64,000 bases of DNA from Alphaproteobacteria bacterium (GTDB lineage Bacteria; Pseudomonadota; Alphaproteobacteria; VGDZ01). Positions 51,154 to 61,799 of the stretch are shown in pieces. Where the stretch lies: assembly GCA_016869515.1 (NCBI GenBank), contig VGDZ01000001.1, positions 1 to 64,000 of the forward strand, written 5' to 3'. Within the stretch, counting starts at the first letter, position 1. Each line of letters begins with the position of its first letter. The notes under the pieces are model-generated. The model ran no database searches. It saw nothing but the letters and a program-made list of their open reading frames with translations, and was not told the origin of the DNA. Position numbers and translations under genes: made by a program.

Positions 51154-52001
51154 GCAAGCAGATCTTCCATGTCGACGGGCGCTGGACCAGCCGCGCACCC
51201 AAGCTGACCGGGCCGATGGACACGGCCTTCTGGCTTTCGCCGGTGGTGTTCGACGGCGCGCGGGCCTTCGGCGGCCTGGCGCCGGATCTGGACCGGCACT
51301 GTCGGCGCGTGGTCGAATCGGCGCGCCGCATGCTGATGACGCCGACCATCGAAGCGGAGGAGATCGAGCAGCTTTGCCGGCGCGCGATTCGCAAGTTGCC
51401 GCGCAAGGCCGAGCTCTACGTCCGGCCGATGTTCTATGCCACCGGCGGCTTCATCGTTCCCGATCCGACAACGACGCAATTCTGCTTGGCGGTCTACGAT
51501 TCGCCATTGCCGGCGCCGCGCGGATTCTCAGCCATGCTGTCGAGCCGGCGGCGTCCCGCCGCCGACCAGGCACCGACCGACGCCAAGGCCTCGTGCCTCT
51601 ATCCGAACTCGGCCCGCGCCCTGAAAGAGGCGGACGACAAAGGCTTCGACAATGCGATCATCCGCGACTTTCGCGGGAACATCGCCGAATTCGCCTCGAG
51701 CAATCTGTTCTATGCCAAGGACGGCGCAGTCTACACCCCCAAGCCAAACGGCACCTTCCTGGCCGGCGTGACGCGGGATCGGGTGATCGAATTGCTGCGC
51801 GCGGACGGCGTCGAAGTGGTCGAAAAGACCGTGACCATGGAGGACGTGCTCAAGGCCGACGAGGTGTTTTCGAGCGGCAACTACGCCAAGCTGCTGCCGG
51901 CCAGCCGAATCGAAGATCGGCATTTCCAGCCGGGCCCGTTCTATCGCCGCGCGCGCAAGCTCTATTGGCGATTCGCGCGCGAACGGGGCTCAGTCCTTTA
52001 G
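51150..52001 (+). CDS. Class IV aminotransferase (branched-chain aminotransferase-like)
   Basis: 283 residues. PLP lysine is K146 in TDAKASCLYPNSA; GNIAEFASSNLFYAKDGAVY with the E-N-F pattern and TPKPNGTFLAGVTRD complete the fold type IV signature (BCAT, D-amino acid aminotransferase, ADC lyase). Shorter than usual IlvE, and WLSPVVFDGARAF at the substrate loop fits BCAT-like enzymes. It is translationally coupled to the S24 regulator and its end overlaps the DUF429 gene by 12 bp. Confidence 0.88.
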   Translation: MSKQIFHVDGRWTSRAPKLTGPMDTAFWLSPVVFDGARAFGGLAPDLDRHCRRVVESARRMLMTPTIEAEEIEQLCRRAIRKLPRKAELYVRPMFYATGGFIVPDPTTTQFCLAVYDSPLPAPRGFSAMLSSRRRPAADQAPTDAKASCLYPNSARALKEADDKGFDNAIIRDFRGNIAEFASSNLFYAKDGAVYTPKPNGTFLAGVTRDRVIELLRADGVEVVEKTVTMEDVLKADEVFSSGNYAKLLPASRIEDRHFQPGPFYRRARKLYWRFARERGSVL

Positions 52002-52793
52002 CAGCGCCGGATCGGCGATCCAGCCTTCGAGCGGATCGCGGCCGGCGGCAAAATCCGGATTGCGATGCGCCCATGCCGCCTGCAAGCAGGCGAGGACGGC
52101 ATCGAGGCGATCGCCGTCTCGATCGGAAACGATGTCGCGGGCTAGGTCTCGGCCGGGCATAGCGACCGCGATTCCGTAGCTTGGCAGACCGACATGCAAA
52201 GCGGCGAGAATCTCCCGTCTCCGCCGAATCGACGCGCGCGGTCCTTTGTAGGCAACGCGGCCGATGGCCTCGGCCGCGACCGGGCGGCCATAGGCCTCGA
52301 CCACGACGCGGCTCGAGTTCGGCCTCGGACGGCACGGCAGAATCGAAAGCTCGGCGTCGAGCAGGCGCGGCACGCACTCGAACAGCATTTTGCCGACCGG
52401 GGGATTGACGACATTCAAAGGGCTGGCCGCGCCGACTTTGGGTTCGAAGGTGCGGCGCGGATATTTGCGCCCGGCCGGCTGGCTGTCGGCATAGCGGCGC
52501 GCGAGGCCGACCCAATTGGCCCGTCCCAGTGCGGAGATGCGGGCAATGCAGTCATTCCAGCGGCTTGGCCATTTCATGTCTTCGACGAAGGCGCGAGGCA
52601 ATCCGAACGGAGCGTCGATCGCCGCGATCCAGGGTCCGGGCCGGCGCAGGAATTCCTCGAACGCACCGAAATCCGTCCAACACTCGACCGTCTCGACCGT
52701 CAGGCGGTGGTCGCGCAATTTGCCGACGGCGCAGGTCAGCGGTTTGCGCGGACCCGGACGGCTGGTGAAATCGATGCCATAGACCTGCGTCAC
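51990..52793 (-). CDS. DUF429 family protein (RNase H-like fold)
   Basis: 267 residues from a GTG (52791-52793) overlapping the cobQ stop as [24 protein letters not shown] at the start and [19 protein letters not shown] are the conserved acidic motifs; [17 protein letters not shown] near the C-terminus gives a third. DUF429 is predicted to be a nuclease-like fold of unknown function, often with cobalamin genes or restriction islands. Probably cotranscribed with cobQ. Confidence 0.8.
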   Translation of the reverse strand: MTQVYGIDFTSRPGPRKPLTCAVGKLRDHRLTVETVECWTDFGAFEEFLRRPGPWIAAIDAPFGLPRAFVEDMKWPSRWNDCIARISALGRANWVGLARRYADSQPAGRKYPRRTFEPKVGAASPLNVVNPPVGKMLFECVPRLLDAELSILPCRPRPNSSRVVVEAYGRPVAAEAIGRVAYKGPRASIRRRREILAALHVGLPSYGIAVAMPGRDLARDIVSDRDGDRLDAVLACLQAAWAHRNPDFAAGRDPLEGWIADPALLKD

Positions 52794-54250
52794 GACCCGG
52801 CGATGTCCCAAAGGCGGTCGAGATCGAGATGGTCTTCCAGGTGATCGGCCAGGCGATCCAGAATGCCCTCGATCGCGGCTTCGTAGTCGAGCGCGCCAGC
52901 CTGGACGCGCCCGATCCGCGCCAGCCAGGAACGGCGAAATCCATCGGCCGCAAACAGCCCGTGGACATAGCAGCCCATGACCCGGCCATCGGCCGATCTC
53001 GCGCCGTCCGGACCGCCGCCCAATTGCAGCATCGGCCGCGCCAGCCCAGGCCCCGTGCTGCGGCCGAGGCGCATCTCGTAGCCGCGCACGGTCTCGCCAC
53101 CGACAAGATCGCGACCTTCGACTTGGCGCAAGATCTTGTCGCCGCCGATCGCGGTGTCGATGTCGAGCAGGCCAAGTCCTTCGACCGCGCGCGGCGGTCC
53201 TTCCATGCCGCTCGGATCGGAGACGCCGCGCCCCAACATCTGCATGCCGCCGCAAATCCCGAGCACCCGGCCGCCGCCGCGGACATGCGCCAGCAGATCG
53301 ATGTCCCAACCCTGGGCGCGCAGGAATTCCAGGTCCGAAATCGTCGACTTGCTTCCGGGCAGAACGATGGCGTCGGCGTCGCGCGGCAGGATTTGGCCTG
53401 GCGGCACCGCCGCGACGGCAACCCCGGGCTCGGCCCGCAGCGGGTCGAGATCGTCGAGATTGGATATGCCCGGACACAGCGGCACGACGATCTTGACCGT
53501 TCCTGCGGCCGCCGGCCGGAGCAGCTCGGCGGCGGGCGCGTCTTCCTGTGGCAGCAGATGCGCCTCGGCGAACCATGGCACGACGCCGAGGCAATCGAGT
53601 CCGGTCAACGACCGCAATGCGGCCAAGCCGCCGTCGAACAGGCGCGGATCGCCGCGAAAGCGGTTGATGGCATAGGCCTTGATCTGGCGGCGCTCGGCCT
53701 CGGGCAGCACCGCCAGGGTTCCGACTAGGCTGGCAATCACTCCGCCGCGGTCGATGTCGCCGATCAGCACCACGGGCACGTCGGCCGCCAGCGCAAAGCC
53801 CATATTGGCGATGTCGCCCGCTCGCAGATTGATTTCGGCCGGGCTGCCGGCGCCCTCGACCAGCATCAAATCCGCCTCGGTCGAAAGACGCCGCCAGCTC
53901 TCCAGTACCGCCGGCATCAGATCCGGCTTGGCGGCCTGATAGTCGCTGGCGGTGCGGCGGCCAAGGACGCGACCCTGGACGATCACCTGTGCTCCGGTTT
54001 CGCTGTCGGGCTTGAGCAGGACAGGGTTCATGTGCACCGAGGGCGGCACGCGCGCGGCGCGCGCCTGCAGCGCCTGGGCGCGCCCGATCTCGCCGCCATC
54101 GGCGGCGACGGCGGCATTGTTGGCCATGTTTTGCGGCTTGAAGGGGTGGACCCGGATTCCCTTGCGAACAAAAGCTCGGGCCAGGCCGGCGACGAACAGC
54201 GTCTTGCCGACATCGGAACCCGTGCCTTGGAACATGACTCGCCGTATCAT
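52790..54250 (-). CDS. cobQ: Cobyric acid synthase
   Basis: 486 residues from ATG 54248-54250 (AGGTGG upstream); ATG 54235 is possible. N-terminal dethiobiotin-synthetase-like domain with [20 protein letters not shown], and [16 protein letters not shown]. Glutamine amidotransferase domain from about 250, with nucleophile cysteine in [10 protein letters not shown] near residue 334 and catalytic histidine late in the chain. Amidates four side chains of adenosylcobyrinate a,c-diamide in cobalamin synthesis. Its product is used by B12 enzymes such as the mutase at 25312. Confidence 0.95.
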   Translation of the reverse strand: MIRRVMFQGTGSDVGKTLFVAGLARAFVRKGIRVHPFKPQNMANNAAVAADGGEIGRAQALQARAARVPPSVHMNPVLLKPDSETGAQVIVQGRVLGRRTASDYQAAKPDLMPAVLESWRRLSTEADLMLVEGAGSPAEINLRAGDIANMGFALAADVPVVLIGDIDRGGVIASLVGTLAVLPEAERRQIKAYAINRFRGDPRLFDGGLAALRSLTGLDCLGVVPWFAEAHLLPQEDAPAAELLRPAAAGTVKIVVPLCPGISNLDDLDPLRAEPGVAVAAVPPGQILPRDADAIVLPGSKSTISDLEFLRAQGWDIDLLAHVRGGGRVLGICGGMQMLGRGVSDPSGMEGPPRAVEGLGLLDIDTAIGGDKILRQVEGRDLVGGETVRGYEMRLGRSTGPGLARPMLQLGGGPDGARSADGRVMGCYVHGLFAADGFRRSWLARIGRVQAGALDYEAAIEGILDRLADHLEDHLDLDRLWDIAGS

Positions 54251-54282
54251 GCCGAACCACCTGTGAGGATCGACCCCCCGCC

Positions 54283-54951
54283 ATGTCAAGACTGAGCCGG
54301 ACCCATAAGCCCGAGGTCATCGCCTATCTGCGCCGTTTCGGCGTGCGCGAACCCGCCCACCTGCGGCGCTTGCGCGCGGACACGGCGCGGTTGCCGGAGG
54401 CGGGCATGCAGATTTCGCCCGAACAGGGCGCCTTGCTAGCAATGCTGGTGCGGGCCATCGGCGCGCGTCGGGCGATCGAGGTCGGCACCTTCACCGGCTA
54501 TTCCAGTACGGCGATCGCCGAGGCGATGGGTCCCGACGGGCGATTGGTGTGTTGCGACGTCAGCGAATCCTGGACGCGGCTGGCGCTGAAGACCTGGAAA
54601 CGAGCAGGCGTCGCCGGACGCATCACGCTGCGGCTGGCGCCGGCGCTCGATTCGCTCGACGAGCTGATCGCCCAAGGGCTGGCCGGGCGGTTCGACTTCG
54701 CCTTTGTCGACGCCGACAAGGAGAACTATCTCGGCTATTTCGAGCGTTGCCTCACGCTGCTGCGGCGGGGCGGGATGATCGCGGTCGATAACACGCTGTG
54801 GGGCGGCTCGGTGATCGACCCCAAGAAACAGGACAGCGCGACGCGCGCCATCCGGCGATTCAACCGGGCCGTGTCGCGCGATCGGCGGATCGATCTGTCG
54901 ATGGTGCCGATCGGGGACGGCTTGACCCTGGCGCGAAAGCGCGCCGATTGA
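54283..54951 (+). CDS. O-methyltransferase, class I (CCoAOMT/COMT-like)
   Basis: 222 residues. [19 protein letters not shown] is the SAM-binding glycine-rich region, then [32 protein letters not shown] (metal-binding D-A-D/K) and [16 protein letters not shown]. The family methylates catechols and related hydroxyls with a divalent metal. Bacterial members usually act on aromatic secondary substrates; which is unknown here. Divergent from cobQ with only 32 bp between starts, and followed by the ABC operon after 29 bp. Confidence 0.88.
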   Translation: MSRLSRTHKPEVIAYLRRFGVREPAHLRRLRADTARLPEAGMQISPEQGALLAMLVRAIGARRAIEVGTFTGYSSTAIAEAMGPDGRLVCCDVSESWTRLALKTWKRAGVAGRITLRLAPALDSLDELIAQGLAGRFDFAFVDADKENYLGYFERCLTLLRRGGMIAVDNTLWGGSVIDPKKQDSATRAIRRFNRAVSRDRRIDLSMVPIGDGLTLARKRAD

Positions 54952-54980
54952 TAGCCTTGGACATCACTGGAGGGACCCTC

Positions 54981-56459
54981 ATGCGCGCCAAACTTTCGAT
55001 CATCGCCGCTTTGACGCTGTTGGCCGGCGTCGGCGCGGCCCAGACTCGCGATACGCTCGTGATCGGCTTCCAGCAGGAACCGACCGGGCTCGACCCGACG
55101 CTGGATTCGACCGCCGCGATCGAGACCATCGTCGCCCAGAATATCGTCGAGACCCTGGTACAGATGGACGAGCGCGGCCAGGTCAAGCCGGCGCTGGCGA
55201 CCGGCTGGACGATCACGGCCGACGGCCTGACCTACGCCTTCAAGATCCGCGACAACCGCAAGTTCCACAACGGCCGCAAGCTCGATTCGAGCGACGTCAA
55301 GTTCTCGTTCGAACGCGCCATGGCGCCGGATTCGACCAATCCCAACAAGCGCATCTTCGCCAACATCGCCACGGTCGCGACCCCGAGCCCGACCGAGGTG
55401 GTGCTGACGCTCAAGACTCCGGACAGCCTGCTGCTGTTCAACCTGACCAACGCCAAGGCCGGCGTGTGGGCCAAGGAGACCGTCGAGACCAACAAGGTGA
55501 CGCCGGTCGGCAGCGGGCCCTACAAGTTCGGCCGGCGCGTGACCGGCGATCGCATCGTGCTGGTGCGCAACGACGACCATCCCGACGCCAAGTCGGTGCG
55601 CCTGCGCGAGGTCAGCTACAAATTCATCCAGGACCCCAACGCCTCGGTCGCGGCGCTGCTGTCGGGCGATCTCGATGCATTTCCCAACATGCCGGCGCCC
55701 GAAATGCTCAAGCAGTTCGAGCGCAATGCCCAGTTCAAGGTCGCGGTCGGCACCACCGAGGGCGAGGTCATCCTGGCGATCCACAACGGCAAGGCGCCGT
55801 TCAACGACGTCCGCGTCCGGCGCGCGATTGCGCACGCCATCGATCGCAAGGCGCTGATCGAGGGCGCCATGTTCGGCTACGGCACGCCGATCGGCAGCCA
55901 CTTTCCGCCGCACAATCCGAACTATGTCGACCTGACCGGGATGTATCCGCTCGATCTTGCCAAGGCCAAGGCGCTGCTGGCCGAGGCGGGCCATCCCAAC
56001 GGCTTCGAGGCCTCGCTCAAGCTTCCGCCCTTCCCCTATGCGCGACGGTCGGGCGAGGTGATTGCCAGCCAGCTCGGCGCGATCGGCATCAAGATCAAGA
56101 TCGAACCGGTGGAGTGGGCGCAGTGGATCGGCCCGGTGTTCCGCGAATCGCAGTTCGACCTGACCATCGTCGCCCATGTCCAGCCTTACGACTTGGACAA
56201 CTATACGAAGCAGCCGTACTACTACAACTACAACAGCCCCGACTTCACCAAGCTGTGGGGCGAGATCCTGCAGGCGACCGATCCGGCCAAACAGGGCGAG
56301 CTGTTCAAGCGGGCCCAGCGCAAGGTGGCCGAGGATGCGGTCAACGGCTTTCTGTTCCAGCTGCCGCAATTGGGCGTTTATCGCGCCGGCCTCGAAGGCT
56401 ATTGGCTGAGTTCGCCAGGCGCGGCAGCGCCGTTGGCGCAGCTGCGCTGGACGCGTTGA
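54981..56459 (+). CDS. ABC transporter periplasmic substrate-binding protein (peptide/opine family)
   Basis: 492 residues from ATG 54981, with GGAGGG upstream. Signal peptide MRAKLSIIAALTLLAGVGAA. Family 5 binding-protein features: LVIGFQQEPTGLDPTLDSTA, LATGWTITADGLTYAFKIRD, and the conserved FHNGRKLDSSDVKFSFERAM stretch; C-terminal YNSPDFTKLWGEILQA. Binds oligopeptides, opines or similar ligands for the permease complex encoded downstream. Repeat copy D lies between this gene and the first permease gene. Confidence 0.93.
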   Translation: MRAKLSIIAALTLLAGVGAAQTRDTLVIGFQQEPTGLDPTLDSTAAIETIVAQNIVETLVQMDERGQVKPALATGWTITADGLTYAFKIRDNRKFHNGRKLDSSDVKFSFERAMAPDSTNPNKRIFANIATVATPSPTEVVLTLKTPDSLLLFNLTNAKAGVWAKETVETNKVTPVGSGPYKFGRRVTGDRIVLVRNDDHPDAKSVRLREVSYKFIQDPNASVAALLSGDLDAFPNMPAPEMLKQFERNAQFKVAVGTTEGEVILAIHNGKAPFNDVRVRRAIAHAIDRKALIEGAMFGYGTPIGSHFPPHNPNYVDLTGMYPLDLAKAKALLAEAGHPNGFEASLKLPPFPYARRSGEVIASQLGAIGIKIKIEPVEWAQWIGPVFRESQFDLTIVAHVQPYDLDNYTKQPYYYNYNSPDFTKLWGEILQATDPAKQGELFKRAQRKVAEDAVNGFLFQLPQLGVYRAGLEGYWLSSPGAAAPLAQLRWTR

Positions 56460-56466
56460 GGGTCTT

Positions 56467-56600
56467 GGGCAAGATCGTTTCGTCATGAACCCGACGGATC
56501 ATGGCGAAACGCGAATCTTGCCCCCGTGCTGCTCTGGACCGCGATTCACGGTTCCCATGGAATTGCGGCCGCGATTCCGCGTGAACCGATCGCGGTCCAG
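56467..56600. repeat. Composite two-hairpin intergenic repeat, copy D
   Basis: First hairpin: GGGCAAGATCGTTTCG (56467-56482) with CGAAACGCGAATCTTGCCC (56505-56523), paired over both ends. Second: CTGGACCGCGAT (56534-56545) with ATCGCGGTCCAG (56589-56600), enclosing TCACGGTTCC and its partner. Linker and first arm 56534-56549 are the exact reverse complement of copy A 24525-24540. Unlike the others it sits inside an operon, between the binding-protein and permease genes, where it could stabilise the upstream message or lower permease expression. Confidence 0.82.
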
Positions 56601-56618
56601 ATCGCGGCGGGAGCCGGC

Positions 56619-57569
56619 GTGAGCGTCTTTCTTTTTCGCCGGTTCCTGACCTTTCTCGGCACCCTGGTTGGGGCGTCGGTGGTAGTTTTCCTGGTGCTGG
56701 AAGTCCTCCCCGGCGATCCGGCCTTGATCATGCTTGGGACCGAAGCGCAGGCCGACACGCTGGCGGCGCTGCGCAAGAAGCTCGGGCTCGAGCGGCCGCC
56801 GCTCGAGCGCTATTTCGACTGGATCGGCGGGCTGGTCACCGGCAGTCTCGGCATGAGCCACACCTATTCGGTGCCGGTGGCGAATCTGATTCTCGAGCGC
56901 CTGCAAGTGACCGTGCCGCTGGCGGCGATGGCGATCACGCTGTCGACCGCCCTGGCCTTGGCCCTCGGCCTTTATGCCGCCGCGCGCCACAACCGTCCGG
57001 GCGATTACGGCGTGATGGCGTTCGCGCAGTTGGGCATCGCCATTCCCGGATTCTGGTTCGCCATCCTGTTGGTGCTGTTGTTCGCCGTCGTGCTGGGGTG
57101 GTTCTCGGCCGGCGGATTCCCCGGCTGGGGCGACGGCTTTTGGCCGGGATTCAAGTCGCTGATTCTGCCGGCGTCCGCCCTGGCCTTGGCCCAAGCCGCC
57201 ATCCTGTCGCGGGTGACGCGATCCTCGGTGTTGGAAGTGATGCGCGAAGACTATGTGCGCACGGCGCGCGCCAAGGGCCTGACCCGCCGCCGCACCTTGA
57301 TCCGCCATGTGTTGCGCAATGCCCTGATTCCGGTGGTCACGATCATGGGCCTGCAGCTTTCCAATCTGCTGACCGGCACCATCATCATCGAATCGGTCTT
57401 CCATCTGCCGGGCCTCGGCCGCCTGGTCTTCCAGGCCATCAGCCAGCGCGACCTGCCGGTGGTCAAGGACGTGGTGGTGCTGTTCGCCGCCATGGTGGTG
57501 GCGATCAATTTCCTGGTCGACATGCTCTACGCCGCGATCGATCCGCGCCTGAGGTTGCATGACGACTAG
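56619..57569 (+). CDS. ABC transporter permease, DppB-like
   Basis: 316 residues from a GTG at 56619 (GGGAG 5 nt upstream); ORF extension upstream lies inside repeat D and is not coding. First helix FLFRRFLTFLGTLVGASVVV, then VLEVLPGDPALIMLGTEAQ, the EAA-like cytoplasmic loop EDYVRTARAKGLTRRRTLIRH, and LPGLGRLVFQAISQRDLPVV. Forms one half of the inner-membrane channel with the next gene product, which overlaps by 11 bp. Confidence 0.95.
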   Translation: MSVFLFRRFLTFLGTLVGASVVVFLVLEVLPGDPALIMLGTEAQADTLAALRKKLGLERPPLERYFDWIGGLVTGSLGMSHTYSVPVANLILERLQVTVPLAAMAITLSTALALALGLYAAARHNRPGDYGVMAFAQLGIAIPGFWFAILLVLLFAVVLGWFSAGGFPGWGDGFWPGFKSLILPASALALAQAAILSRVTRSSVLEVMREDYVRTARAKGLTRRRTLIRHVLRNALIPVVTIMGLQLSNLLTGTIIIESVFHLPGLGRLVFQAISQRDLPVVKDVVVLFAAMVVAINFLVDMLYAAIDPRLRLHDD

Positions 57570-58404
57570 CGGCGGATGGTTGGCGCGCGCCCTGCGCAGC
57601 GGCAATTTCCTGATCGGCGCCGCGCTGTCGGGGACGCTGGCGCTGACCGCGCTGGTGTCGCTGTTCTGGACGCCGAAATCGGCTACCGCGATTTCGATCC
57701 CGCATCGCCTCACGCAGCCCTCGGGCGAGTTTCCGCTCGGCACCGATCATTTCGGGCGCGACGTGCTGTCGATGCTGATGGTGGGCGCGCAGAACTCGAT
57801 CCTGGTCGGCGTGGTCGCGGTCGGAATCGGCGCCACGCTCGGCATCGCCCTCGGCGCCCTGGCCTCGGCGCGGCGCGGCTGGGTCGAGGAAGTCGTGATG
57901 CGGCTGACCGATTTCAGCTTCGCCTTCCCCGCCATCCTCTCGGCCATCATGCTGACAGCGATCCTCGGCCCCGGAACCGTCAATTCGATCATCGCCATCG
58001 GCATCTTCAACATCCCGCTGTTCGCCCGCGTCACGCGCGGCAGCGCCAATGCCATTTGGGCGCGCGAGTTCATCTTGGCGGCGCGCGCCGCCGGCAAGGG
58101 CGCGTTCCGCATCACCCTCGAACACGTCCTGCCCAACATCGCCAGCGTGCTGATCGTCCAGGCGACGATTCAGTTCGCGCTTGCCATCCTGGCCGAGGCG
58201 GGGCTGTCCTATCTCGGCCTCGGTACCCAGCCGCCGCAGCCGAGCTGGGGGCGCATGCTCAACGAGGCCCAGACCATGATGTTCCTGGCGCCGCGGCTGG
58301 CGGTATTCCCGGGTATCGCCATCGCATTGGCGGTGCTCGGGCTCAACCTGCTGGGCGATGGCTTGCGCGATCTGTTCGATCCCAAGCTGGCGCGGAAGCG
58401 CTGA
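57559..58404 (+). CDS. ABC transporter permease, DppC-like
   Basis: 281 residues. N-terminal helix FLIGAALSGTLALTALVSLF, HPLGTDHFGRDVLSMLMVGA-type region reading PLGTDHFGRDVLSMLM, EAA loop REFILAARAAGKGAFRITLE and the terminal AVLGLNLLGDGLRDLFDPKL, all typical of DppC/OppC. Second half of the permease channel; starts within the end of the DppB gene. Confidence 0.95.
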   Translation: MTTSGGWLARALRSGNFLIGAALSGTLALTALVSLFWTPKSATAISIPHRLTQPSGEFPLGTDHFGRDVLSMLMVGAQNSILVGVVAVGIGATLGIALGALASARRGWVEEVVMRLTDFSFAFPAILSAIMLTAILGPGTVNSIIAIGIFNIPLFARVTRGSANAIWAREFILAARAAGKGAFRITLEHVLPNIASVLIVQATIQFALAILAEAGLSYLGLGTQPPQPSWGRMLNEAQTMMFLAPRLAVFPGIAIALAVLGLNLLGDGLRDLFDPKLARKR

Positions 58405-58406
58405 GC

Positions 58407-59383
58407 ATGGCGCTGCTCGAAGTCCGCGACCTCAGCGTCGAGATCGCCACCTCGCGCGGCACCGGGTTCGCGGTGCGCGGGCTGAACTTCGCGCTGGAAC
58501 GCGGTCAGACCCTCGGCATCGTCGGCGAATCGGGCTGCGGCAAGTCGATGACCGCGCTGGCGCTGATGCGACTGGTGCCCGAGAACGCGCGCATCGGCGG
58601 CGCCATCCTGTTCGACGGCGAGGATCTGGCCCAGGCCGACGAGGCGCGGCTGTGCCAAATCCGCGGCAATCGCATCGCCATGATCTTCCAGGAGCCGATG
58701 ACTTCGCTCAATCCGGTGCACACCATCGGCCGGCAGATCGCCGAGCCGCTGATGATGCATCGTGGGCTGGACGCGGCTTCGGCGCGGGCCGAGGCGATCC
58801 GGCTGTTGGATCGGGTCGGCATTCCCGAGGCGCGTCGTCGGGTCGATTCCTGGCCGCACCAGCTTTCCGGCGGCCAGCGCCAGCGCGCCATGATTGCCAT
58901 GGCGCTGTCCTGCGGACCCGACATCCTGCTGGCGGACGAACCGACCACGGCCCTGGACGTCACCATCCAACGCCAGATCCTGACCTTGATCGGCGATTTG
59001 GTCCGGGATTCGGGCATGAGCCTGATCCTGATCAGCCACGATCTGGGCGTGATCGCCGAGACGGTGGATTCGACCGTGGTCATGTATGGCGGCATGGCGG
59101 TCGAAAGCGGACCGACCGCCAGGGTCTTCGCCGGTCTTGCGCATCCCTACACTCAAGGCCTGTTCGCGGCGCGGCCGCAGTTGGGGCAGGGTGCCGGCAA
59201 GCGCCTGGCCACCATTGCCGGCGTGGTGCCCGATCTGGTCGATCTGCCGGCGGGTTGCGCCTTCGCCGGGCGCTGCCGGCTGGCGGTTCAGGCCTGTCGC
59301 GTGGCGCCGCCGGCACCCCAAGATCTCGGCTTGGGGCACTCGGCCGCTTGCCTGCGATTGGATGCGGCGCGGGAGCCGGCGGC

Positions 59384-59387
<4 letters not shown>
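58407..59387 (+). CDS. ABC transporter ATP-binding protein, DppD-like
   Basis: 326 residues from ATG 58407. Walker A VGESGCGKSMTALAL, Q-loop IFQEPMTSLNP, signature QLSGGQRQRAMIAMAL, Walker B LLADEPTTALD and H-loop LISHDLGVIAE. The C-terminal oligopeptide domain has the cysteine cluster GCAFAGRCRLAVQACR that in the Dpp/Opp family holds an iron-sulfur cluster. Works with the DppF-like ATPase; stop overlaps its start by 4 bp. Confidence 0.95.
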
Positions 59388-60354
<967 letters not shown>

Positions 60355-60358
<4 letters not shown>

Positions 60359-60717
60359 CCGAGGTCCTATTCCTGCCACCGCTGCGCGCCAAACGGCCGG
60401 CCCGCGCGCCCGCCGGCCCGTTCTTCGATCGACGCGAATTGGCGACGATCCTGGACGTGTACAGCCGGATGGTGGCGGTGGGGGAGTGGCGCGATTACGG
60501 ATTGGAGGGCGATGCCGACGGCATCGCCTTCGTGGTTTTCAGGCGGGCGGCGGAAGTGCCGCTCTATCGCATCGTCAAGCGCGCGCGCTCGCGCCGCGGC
60601 GGCACATACCAGGTGACCGCGCCGGGCGTGGTGCTGGCGGGGGGCGACGATTTGCGTGGCGTGCTGTCGGTGTTCGACCGCAAGATGCTGCGCGTGGCGG
60701 ATCGGGGCGAGGCATGA
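60355..60717 (+). CDS. DUF2794 family protein
   Basis: 120 residues from ATG 60355. FFDRRELATILDVYSRMVAV followed by GEWRDYGLEGDADGIAFVVF and RRAAEVPLYRIVKRARSRRG are the family's conserved stretches, which are restricted to alphaproteobacteria. Function unknown. Coupled by 4-bp overlaps to the DppF-like gene and the following DUF2817 gene. Confidence 0.88.
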
Positions 60718-61799
60718 GCGAACAGGCTTTCTTCAGCCGCGACTACTTCGAGGCGCGGGAGAAATTCCGGGCGGCGGCGCAGGCCGCCGGAGCCCAATTC
60801 GAGGTCTACGACAATCTGGTCAAGGGACCGGCCGGCGAGTCTCTGTCGACCGATGTCGCCCGCTTTGGTCCAGCTGATGCCGAGTCCGTTTTGGCGGTGA
60901 TCTCCGGCACCCATGGCGGAGAGGGATTTTGCGGCTCGGGCGTCCAGATCGGGACGCTGCAGGAACGCCAATACGCCGCTCTGCCGAAGGGCCTGGCGGT
61001 GGTGCTGGTACATGGCATCAACCCCTATGGCTTTGCGTGGCTGAGGCGCGTGACCGAGGACAATGTCGACTTGAACCGCAATTTCGTCGATTTCACCAAG
61101 CCGTTGCCGATCAATCAGGGTTACGAGGACTTGGTCGATTCGATCGTGCCGGCGGCTTGGACCGGTTCGACGCGGGAAGCGGCCGACAAGCGGCTGGGCG
61201 AATATCACGCCAAGCACGGCCAGATGAAGTTCCAGGAGGCGCTGAGCGGCGGCCAGTATCGCCACCCCAAGGGCATCTTCTACGGCGGCTCGGGACCGAC
61301 CTGGTCGCGCCGCACCTTCGAGGCAATTCTCAAGAAGCACGCGGGACGGGGGCGGCGCTTCGCCATGATCGATTTTCATACCGGCCTAGGGCCGTTCGGT
61401 TATGCCGAACTGATCTGCGCCGATTCGGTCGCCTCCGACGACTACAAGCGCACCCGAGATTGGTACGGCGAGTCGGTGACCTGTTTCGACGACGGTTCGA
61501 CCAAGTCGGCGCCGATCAAGGGCCACAACATGCATGGCTGCAGGACCATCCTGCCGCAGGCGGAGGTGACGGCGATCGCGCCGGAATACGGCACCTATCC
61601 GACTCCGGTAGTGCTGAATGCGCTGCGGGCCGATGCCTGGCTGGCGGCGCATGGCAACCGCCAAGGCCCGCAGGGACGCGAAATCGTGCAGGCCATGCGG
61701 CGGGCATTCTTCCCCGACACGCCCGATTGGAATGAAATGGTCTGGTATCGCGGCCGTCAGGTCATTCGCCAGGCGATCAAGGGCCTGGGCGGCGGCTGA
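60714..61799 (+). CDS. DUF2817 protein, M14-like zinc carboxypeptidase/deacylase fold
   Basis: 361 residues. Zinc-site pattern of the M14/AspA superfamily: H and E in SGTHGGEGFCGSGVQ (HxxE), distal H in MIDFHTGLGPFGYAE, and a candidate catalytic glutamate in APEYGTYPTP. GINPYGFAWLRRVTEDNVDL and NRNF are highly conserved in DUF2817. It may hydrolyse a peptide, amide or acylated compound brought in by the coupled ABC importer. Last gene of that operon. Confidence 0.85.
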   Translation: MSEQAFFSRDYFEAREKFRAAAQAAGAQFEVYDNLVKGPAGESLSTDVARFGPADAESVLAVISGTHGGEGFCGSGVQIGTLQERQYAALPKGLAVVLVHGINPYGFAWLRRVTEDNVDLNRNFVDFTKPLPINQGYEDLVDSIVPAAWTGSTREAADKRLGEYHAKHGQMKFQEALSGGQYRHPKGIFYGGSGPTWSRRTFEAILKKHAGRGRRFAMIDFHTGLGPFGYAELICADSVASDDYKRTRDWYGESVTCFDDGSTKSAPIKGHNMHGCRTILPQAEVTAIAPEYGTYPTPVVLNALRADAWLAAHGNRQGPQGREIVQAMRRAFFPDTPDWNEMVWYRGRQVIRQAIKGLGGG

